Shown here: piece by piece, positions 59,083 to 64,000 of the stretch
Numbering within the stretch: position 1 is the stretch's first letter
How the letters are laid out: each line of letters starts with the position of its first letter
Assembly: GCA_900315175.1 (NCBI GenBank)
Contig: OMYA01000005.1
Location: 310,001 to 374,000, forward strand
Length of the DNA: 64,000 nucleotides
Origin: an uncultured Bacteroidales bacterium
GTDB lineage: Bacteria > Bacteroidota > Bacteroidia > Bacteroidales > F082
Direction: 5' to 3'
Translations under genes and position numbers: made by a program
Notes under the pieces: model-generated
Told to the model about the DNA's origin: nothing
Database searches by the model: none
The model's input: the letters and a program-made list of their open reading frames with translations, nothing else

Positions 59083-60969
59083 TTAAAATTTGTAGCTCAA
59101 ACCGATTTCATAGTTTCTGCCTGGCATAGGGCGCCAAAGAACCGCCATATAATCGACATCGGTGATATTGTTTATCTTAAAATCAGCATAAAACTTCCCG
59201 AGTCGTTTGCCAAATGAAACATGATGCAAAGTATAAGGATTCAGCTGGAAGCCATAGAATTCGTTGGCATTCATGGAGGTTTTGCGTTCACCGGTATATT
59301 CCATCGTATACGTCATGTTCCACGTACGCCATTTCACTTCCGCGAAAGCGTTTGCATGATGCAAAGGTATGTAAATCAGCTGTTGGCCGCTTTCATCGGT
59401 AGTGTGGCTGTAGACATAATTCCCGGAAATGGAGAAATTCCAGTCATTAACAAAACAATTCAGTTTCAGATGCGCTTCTGCGCCGTAAGCTATCACCGTA
59501 TTGACATTTTCAGGCACCCAATATCTGTATGTCGTCGGCACCCATTGAATCCAATCTTTCACTTGTGAATAATATGAGCCGAGGGTGCTTTCCACTGAGA
59601 ATCTTCCGAAACTCCTTGAAAACATGATGTTTCCGTCGAGTGTACGACCGTTTTCAGGTTTCAAATCAGGATTGCCTCCAGGGTTCCAATAAAGGTCGTT
59701 CAAGCTCGGACTTCTGAAGTTATGGCTATATCCCGCATTGAATTTCAGGCCTTTAAGATAAATAGAGCTATAAGAAAGTGTCGCTGTCGGGAAGAATCCT
59801 GCCGATTCCCAATCTATCCAATCGTTACGCAAAGTAAGACGCAAATCCAAGGGTTTCAACAACTTACCAGTCACAGCGGCGTAAAACGACATAATGTCGC
59901 GGTCTTTGAGGCCATTATAGTTGTTTGACGTCACCTGTTCGTGGTCATATTGCACCTTTGCGTTGAGTTTCCACGACTTATACAAATCCTGATTCAAATC
60001 AACGATCTGATGGAAGATATTGGCATCATTTTTCGAGTTAATCTGAGTCACTGGAGTACCAATATCGGTATATGACTCGAGGAAATAATGCTGTTTCTCG
60101 TAGAAATACGCCGATTTCACCTCTATTTTACCTGTCTGCCAATATGTTTTATATGAGACAAAGTTTCTTGAATAGCCGTTTTCGGTGTATTCCTTAGTGT
60201 CGCTGTTGACATTCGGCATGATTTGCGGGCAGTTATGGTCGCCCCACTGGTTCCACGACACGATGGTTATCAACGAGTTACGGTGTCGCCATTGATATTC
60301 CGGCATGAGACCGTAGTCGACAAACTCGCCGTTTTTTTGCTTCATCACCTGATGCGGGATTACGCCTATGTTGTAGTACTCGAAGTCGTTGTCGCTCGAG
60401 AAACGATAAGCTTTCACCCGCAACAGGTGATTCGCCCATGAATAACCGGCAGTGATGTAAGAGCCGAAGGAATTGAAACTGCCGTATGTCTGTTTCATAT
60501 CGAGGAGCAGTCCCTCCCCGAAGTGCTGAGTGTTCTCAATGTTGACCACTCCACCGAGGCCGCCGCTGTTTGCCGACGTGCCGCTGCCCCACTTCAATGC
60601 CACCTGTTCGGTCATAAACACCGGGATGGTGCTGAAATCGACCTGTCCGAGTGTGGGAGCGTTGAGTTGGAAGCCGTTCCACAGCACGAGTGTGTGGCTC
60701 GCTGTAGTGCCTCTGAACGATGCCGTCGCCACGCCGCCAGGGCCGTATGTCTTGATGAAGACGGGGCTGTGCTGGATGAGAAGCTGCGACATCGTGATGG
60801 TGTTGAGACGTTTGAGCAGAGCGGTGTCCATCTTACGTTCCATGGCAGTCTCCGCCTGGTTACGCCTGACAGCATCAGCGTTGACCTCGACAGCCTGCAG
60901 CATTATCGTATCCTGAGCCTTGGCGGCGAAGGAAACAACAAGAAACAGTAATACAAACAATTTCTTCAT
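59083..60969 (-). CDS. btuB: TonB-dependent vitamin B12 receptor (BtuB-like)
   Basis: The 628-residue protein has a signal peptide (about 1-18, SFAAKAQ) and a plug domain (about 45-150, with FRGTTASHTLVLWNGFQLNA and SGTSANSGGLGGVVNIE). A 22-strand outer-membrane barrel follows and ends in NYEIGLSYKF, the usual aromatic terminus. Its transcript leader contains a cobalamin riboswitch and the next gene is btuG-like, so the substrate is almost certainly a corrinoid. ABC transporter genes btuCDF are not in the window. Confidence 0.92.
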   Translation of the reverse strand: MKKLFVLLFLVVSFAAKAQDTIMLQAVEVNADAVRRNQAETAMERKMDTALLKRLNTITMSQLLIQHSPVFIKTYGPGGVATASFRGTTASHTLVLWNGFQLNAPTLGQVDFSTIPVFMTEQVALKWGSGTSANSGGLGGVVNIENTQHFGEGLLLDMKQTYGSFNSFGSYITAGYSWANHLLRVKAYRFSSDNDFEYYNIGVIPHQVMKQKNGEFVDYGLMPEYQWRHRNSLITIVSWNQWGDHNCPQIMPNVNSDTKEYTENGYSRNFVSYKTYWQTGKIEVKSAYFYEKQHYFLESYTDIGTPVTQINSKNDANIFHQIVDLNQDLYKSWKLNAKVQYDHEQVTSNNYNGLKDRDIMSFYAAVTGKLLKPLDLRLTLRNDWIDWESAGFFPTATLSYSSIYLKGLKFNAGYSHNFRSPSLNDLYWNPGGNPDLKPENGRTLDGNIMFSRSFGRFSVESTLGSYYSQVKDWIQWVPTTYRYWVPENVNTVIAYGAEAHLKLNCFVNDWNFSISGNYVYSHTTDESGQQLIYIPLHHANAFAEVKWRTWNMTYTMEYTGERKTSMNANEFYGFQLNPYTLHHVSFGKRLGKFYADFKINNITDVDYMAVLWRPMPGRNYEIGLSYKF

Positions 60970-61019
60970 TTTACCCTGAATTTCTGACCGACTCTTATCC
61001 CGAAAGTCTCAAATGTCTT

Positions 61020-61182
61020 CGATTTCAGGCAGGTCTTCTGACTCACTCCTTACGCCGGCGTCTTCCCGTTTATATGGGATAAACAGTGACATCTGCGGGC
61101 GCTGTAAGAGTTCACAGCAGCGGGAACTGTCCGGGGTTCTCACCCGATTCCCTGTTGGGCCTTCGTCAGGCACCTGAAATCG
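61020..61182 (-). promoter_or_regulatory. Cobalamin riboswitch
   Basis: Read on the minus strand, GATTTCAGG (61182-61174) opens and CCTGAAATC (61028-61020) closes the P1 stem. Inside lie the class hallmarks: AACAGGGAATCGGGTGAGAA, then CCCGGACAGTTCCCGCTGCTG, TGTCACTG and GGGAAGACGCCGGCGTAAGG with GAGTGAGTCAGAAGACCTGC. It stands about 50 nt before btuB and would reduce expression when B12 is plentiful. Confidence 0.95.
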
Positions 61183-61186
61183 GTTG

Positions 61187-61194
61187 CAAAAATA
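61187..61194 (-). promoter_or_regulatory. -7 element of the btuB-btuG operon
   Basis: TATTTTTG lies a few bases upstream of the riboswitch, placing the start about at the first P1 base. No clear TTG is seen at -33. Confidence 0.5.
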
Positions 61195-61230
61195 CATTTT
61201 TTTTTGATATAATAACATTTTTAATAAAAA

Positions 61231-61320
61231 AGTCTTTAGTCGCTAGTCTTTAGTCTTTAGAAATTACCAAAGACCCCATACTAACGACTAAAGACTAACG
61301 TCTAATAGCTAATGGCTAAA
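61231..61320. repeat. Inverted TAGTCTTTAGTC/GACTAAAGACTA repeats after the Nfn-like gene
   Basis: AGTCTTTAGTCGCTAGTCTT lies at 61231-61250 and CTAACGACTAAAGACTAACG at about 61281-61300, in inverted orientation. They could form a long hairpin between the btuB promoter and the end of the Nfn-like gene. TTAGC-type units follow at 61304-61318. Confidence 0.6.
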
Positions 61321-61321
61321 A

Positions 61322-63595
61322 CTACATCATCTCGCCTCGGAGATAATCATCAATAGCCTTAGCTGCCTTCTTACCGGCTCCCATGGCGAGGATTACTGTT
61401 GCTGCGCCACTCACGGCGTCACCACCGGCGTAGACACCGTTACGTGTGGTACGGCCATTGTCATTGGCGATGATACAACCGTGTTTGTCGGCATTCAAGC
61501 CTGGTGTCGTTCTGAAAATCAACGGGTTAGGTGACGTGCCGAGTGCCATAATAACCATGTCGACATCGAGGACGAACTCAGAGCCTTTGATCTCGACAGG
61601 ACGGCGACGGCCAGAAGCGTCAGGCTCGCCGAGACCCATTCTGACACATTTCATGCCGTTGACCCAGCCTTCCTCGTTGCCGATTATCTCGACAGGGTTG
61701 CAGAGAAGGTCGAACAGGATGCCTTCTTCCTTGGCGTGATGCACCTCTTCGGCACGTGCCGGAAGCTCAGCCTCTGAACGACGGTATACGATATGCACGT
61801 CGGCACCGAGACGCAAGGCGGTACGTGCAGCGTCCATAGCGACATTGCCGCCACCGACGACAGCCACTTTCTTACCGACATAGTTAGGTGTCTCGTAGCC
61901 TTCCTTATATGCAAATAACAGGTTGTTTCTTGTGAGGAACTCGTTTGCCGAGACGACACCGCAGAGGTTCTCTCCAGGGATGTTCATGAACTTCGGCAGA
62001 CCGGCGCCAGAGCCGATGAAAACTGCGTCGAAATGCTCGTCTTTCATGAGCGATTCGATTGATGCTGTACGGCCGATGACCACGTCTTTGAAGAAATGGC
62101 CGCCGAGACGCATCACGTTCTCCACCTCATGACGCACGACGGTTTCTTTTGGAAGACGGAACGAAGGGATACCGTAAGCCAACACGCCGCCGAACTCATG
62201 CAATGCCTCGAACACTGTGACGTCGTAGCCTTTCACGAGCAATTCTTTTGCGCATGTCAAGCCTGAAGGGCCCGAGCCGATGACAGCTACGCGTTTACCG
62301 TTTTTCTTGACAGGTTTTACAAGGTTGATATTATTCTCGCGTGACCAGTCGCCCACGAAACGTTCGAGTTTTCCGATGGCGATAGGTTCGAACTTCACTC
62401 CCATCACGCACTTGCCTTCGCACTGTGTCTCCTGCGGGCACACACGGCCGCAAACTGCCGGCAAAGCCGAGTCTTCGTCGATGATCTGAGCGGCGCCGAG
62501 GAAGTCACCTTCCGCCACTTTCTTGACGAAACCAGGGATATTGATATTGACCGGGCAGCCTGTGACGCACTGTGGGCGGCCGCAATTCAAGCAGCGCTGT
62601 GCTTCCACGACGGCTTCTTCAGCAGTGTAACCGAGGCACACCTCATCGAAGTTATGAGCGCGCACAAGCGGGTCTTGTTCCGTTATCTTCACACGATGCT
62701 TCTTGTCACGAGGCTCGTCGAGGATGCCGCCGATGTGGCATTTATGACCTTCGGCTTTTTCTTCATTTTCAAGCTGTTTGTGCTCTACCACGTTGTTATA
62801 CATCGACTGGCGTTTCATTGCCTCCGCGAAATCGACTTTTGCGCCATCGAACTCAGGGCCGTCGACGCAGGTGAACTTAGTCTGTCCGCCAACGCTGATA
62901 CGGCAAGCGCCGCACATACCGGTGCCGTCGACCATCAAGGCGTTCATTGATACGGTGCATTTGATGTTGAGTTTCTGCGCGAGCTGGCACACAAATTTCA
63001 TCATAATCATCGGGCCGATAGCGATACATTCGTCGTAGTGATTGCCTTGGTCTACAAGACGTTGCAGCATATCGGTGACGAGACCTTTATATTCTGAAGT
63101 GCCGTCATCTGTGGTGACGTAGAGATTCGACATTGAAGAGAGCTCATCTTCATACACGAGGAGGCTGTGAGTACGTGCGCCGATGATGACATCAGCCTTG
63201 ACGCCGTTATGATACAACCATTTCACCTGCGGGAAGATTGGTGCGATACCCACGCCGCCGCCGATGAATACATAACGTTTGGTCTTGCGCTCCTCATACG
63301 ACATGTGAATAAACTCCGAAGGACGTCCGAGAGGGCCCACAACATCGAGGAAAGTGTCGCCGACTTTGTATTTTGCCATCTCTTGTGTCGATTTTCCGAT
63401 AGCCTTGAAAACAATCGTCACAGTGCCGTTCCAAGGGTCGTTGTCACTGATTGTGAGCGGGATACGCTCAGCTTTTTCTGTCATTTTAATGATAAGGAAC
63501 TGACCCGGAAGAGCCGCTCTCGAGAGACGCGGAGCCTCGATTTCCATCATAAAGGTGTCCTGTGCTAATTCTTTCTTGTTGACTATCAGATACAT
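61322..63595 (-). CDS. NfnAB-like fusion: FAD/NAD reductase + glutamate synthase small-subunit-like flavoprotein
   Basis: The 757-residue protein fuses two units. Residues 1-280 are a ferredoxin-reductase-like domain (dihydroorotate dehydrogenase B electron-transfer type) with a [2Fe-2S] site in DGTGMCGACRISVGG near 216-230 and CVDGPEF. Residues 300-757 are GltD-like, with CLNCGRPQCVTGCPVNINIP near 338-357, an FAD loop VIGSGPSGLTCAKELL near 444-459 and an NADPH loop VVGGGNVAMDAARTALRLG near 580-598. This matches the Nfn transhydrogenase that couples NADH and ferredoxin to NADP+, or a glutamate synthase subunit. No large GltB is nearby, so the Nfn role is favoured. A consensus promoter precedes it. 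Confidence 0.85.
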   Translation of the reverse strand: MYLIVNKKELAQDTFMMEIEAPRLSRAALPGQFLIIKMTEKAERIPLTISDNDPWNGTVTIVFKAIGKSTQEMAKYKVGDTFLDVVGPLGRPSEFIHMSYEERKTKRYVFIGGGVGIAPIFPQVKWLYHNGVKADVIIGARTHSLLVYEDELSSMSNLYVTTDDGTSEYKGLVTDMLQRLVDQGNHYDECIAIGPMIMMKFVCQLAQKLNIKCTVSMNALMVDGTGMCGACRISVGGQTKFTCVDGPEFDGAKVDFAEAMKRQSMYNNVVEHKQLENEEKAEGHKCHIGGILDEPRDKKHRVKITEQDPLVRAHNFDEVCLGYTAEEAVVEAQRCLNCGRPQCVTGCPVNINIPGFVKKVAEGDFLGAAQIIDEDSALPAVCGRVCPQETQCEGKCVMGVKFEPIAIGKLERFVGDWSRENNINLVKPVKKNGKRVAVIGSGPSGLTCAKELLVKGYDVTVFEALHEFGGVLAYGIPSFRLPKETVVRHEVENVMRLGGHFFKDVVIGRTASIESLMKDEHFDAVFIGSGAGLPKFMNIPGENLCGVVSANEFLTRNNLLFAYKEGYETPNYVGKKVAVVGGGNVAMDAARTALRLGADVHIVYRRSEAELPARAEEVHHAKEEGILFDLLCNPVEIIGNEEGWVNGMKCVRMGLGEPDASGRRRPVEIKGSEFVLDVDMVIMALGTSPNPLIFRTTPGLNADKHGCIIANDNGRTTRNGVYAGGDAVSGAATVILAMGAGKKAAKAIDDYLRGEMM

Positions 63596-63645
63596 AATAT
63601 AAATATTTTTAATTAAATCCCTAAAAATGTGCTCTAAATGAACTA

Positions 63646-63675
63646 CAAAATTAAGGATTTTTTGATTTAAAACAA
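63646..63675 (-). promoter_or_regulatory. Promoter of the Nfn-like gene
   Basis: TTG (63675-63673) is separated by exactly 19 nt from TAATTTTG (63653-63646) on the minus strand. The leader is about 45 nt. Confidence 0.7.
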
Positions 63676-63716
63676 AAATTTTTAAAAAAATTCAGGTTAA
63701 TAGTTTTTTGTCGCTA

Positions 63717-64000
63717 TTATATATTTTTGGAATACACTCTTGCGCGTTTGTGCAAATAGTGTTCGAATCGTCCCCAAAGATTCTGGACTGTTGTGTTGTC
63801 TTCCAGTTCTCGCGTCGATTCTATGTATTTGACGCCGTTTTTCTTGATGCCTTGCGCAAATTTGTCGAAAATCATGGCGTTGACGCCTTTGTTCTGATAT
63901 TCGTCGTCGATAGCGATGAGCAGCAGGTCGAGGGTGTCATTTTTCTTCAAAGCCCTTAAGATATGGATAAATCCGAATGGGAGCAGGCTGCCATTTGCCT
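63717..64000 (-). CDS. GNAT-like acyltransferase, 5' end outside window
   Basis: The minus-strand frame runs off the window edge. The visible C-terminal 93 codons read PFGFIHILRALKKNDTLDLL, then LIAIDDEYQNKGVNAMIFDK, and end ARVYSKNI. The V/I-x-DEYQNKG pattern resembles the acetyl-CoA-binding motif A of GNAT enzymes, and the order suggests the usual C-terminal half. An ATG at 63950 lies inside the gene and is not the start. The product is probably a cytoplasmic N-acyltransferase of unknown target. Confidence 0.6.
   Translation of the reverse strand, partial: ANGSLLPFGFIHILRALKKNDTLDLLLIAIDDEYQNKGVNAMIFDKFAQGIKKNGVKYIESTRELEDNTTVQNLWGRFEHYLHKRARVYSKNI

Noticed and set aside
63755..63775. tRNA T-arm-like sequence GTTCGAATC
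   Set aside because: It lies inside the acyltransferase-like coding frame and no cloverleaf can be formed around it.

Overview
The window is ordinary chromosome from a member of the Bacteroidota, most likely the order Bacteroidales. The evidence is the promoter type, a TTG about 19-20 nt upstream of TAnnTTTG before many genes, usually without a purine-rich Shine-Dalgarno sequence. The gene content agrees: a fused NfnA/NfnB-type 757-residue flavoprotein, a b558-type SdhCAB/FrdCAB complex, an ATP-dependent PckA, a BtuB-BtuG vitamin B12 operon, a DUF1599/FolP/CdaA neighbourhood, BatA, and a topoisomerase IV A subunit ending in GQLTLF. I see no rRNA, tRNA, CRISPR array, prophage or intact insertion sequence. 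Species cannot be named from this.

Layout. 1-7.6 kb: a partial PEGA-domain protein, gdhA, an operon guaA - YitT - periplasmic-binding-like protein - MORN-repeat lipoprotein, and a small membrane protein. 7.6-10.5 kb: a minus-strand operon of SPFH protein, PH-like membrane protein, CPBP protease-like protein, a 52-residue ribbon-helix-helix protein and a small membrane protein. 10.6-22.7 kb: idi, ychF, a K+/H+ antiporter, an LMW phosphatase, rpsA (ribosomal protein S1), YdeI-like and cupin proteins, ferritin, a DUF4301 protein and rmuC. 22.8-24.6 kb: a small cassette (158-residue protein plus a predicted opposing small RNA) lying between a 3'-end remnant and an intact copy of a lysophospholipid/lipid A acyltransferase gene. 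24.7-31.9 kb: pckA, a DUF6263 protein, dnaN, prmA, tpiA, a nucleoside hydrolase lipoprotein and a small unknown.

31.9-40.7 kb is the most accessory-looking part. It has four paralogous secreted propeller-like proteins, a remnant of a fifth, an erythromycin-esterase-like gene with an apparent one-base deletion, a membrane-bound TPR regulator with a LuxR-like helix-turn-helix, and a thioredoxin-like lipoprotein. Two promoters in this block share an identical 23-nt box with CCTAAAA direct repeats, so they are probably co-regulated. 40.7-43.9 kb carries a compact toxin-antitoxin pair and two tandem ECF sigma factor/membrane protein pairs. 43.9-49.4 kb holds an orphan OppB-type permease, a DoxX-like protein, DUF1599, folP, cdaA and a lipoprotein. 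49.4-64 kb holds parC, a BatA/VWA protein, the fumarate reductase/succinate dehydrogenase genes (cytochrome b, flavoprotein, Fe-S), a cobalamin riboswitch driving btuB-btuG, the Nfn-like fusion, and a partial acetyltransferase.

Metabolically, PckA, fumarate reductase, glutamate dehydrogenase, the Nfn-like transhydrogenase and TpiA fit an anaerobic fermenter that makes succinate and balances NADH/NADPH/ferredoxin; B12 uptake would support methylmalonyl-CoA-dependent propionate formation (inference). The intergenic spaces are unusually rich in short dispersed repeats of at least eight families, mostly at gene 3' ends, and some act as terminators. The best candidates for something new are the 22.8-23.8 kb cassette, the propeller/TPR-regulator regulon and the duplicated sigma/membrane pairs. 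All functions are inferred by reading the sequence; no search was run.
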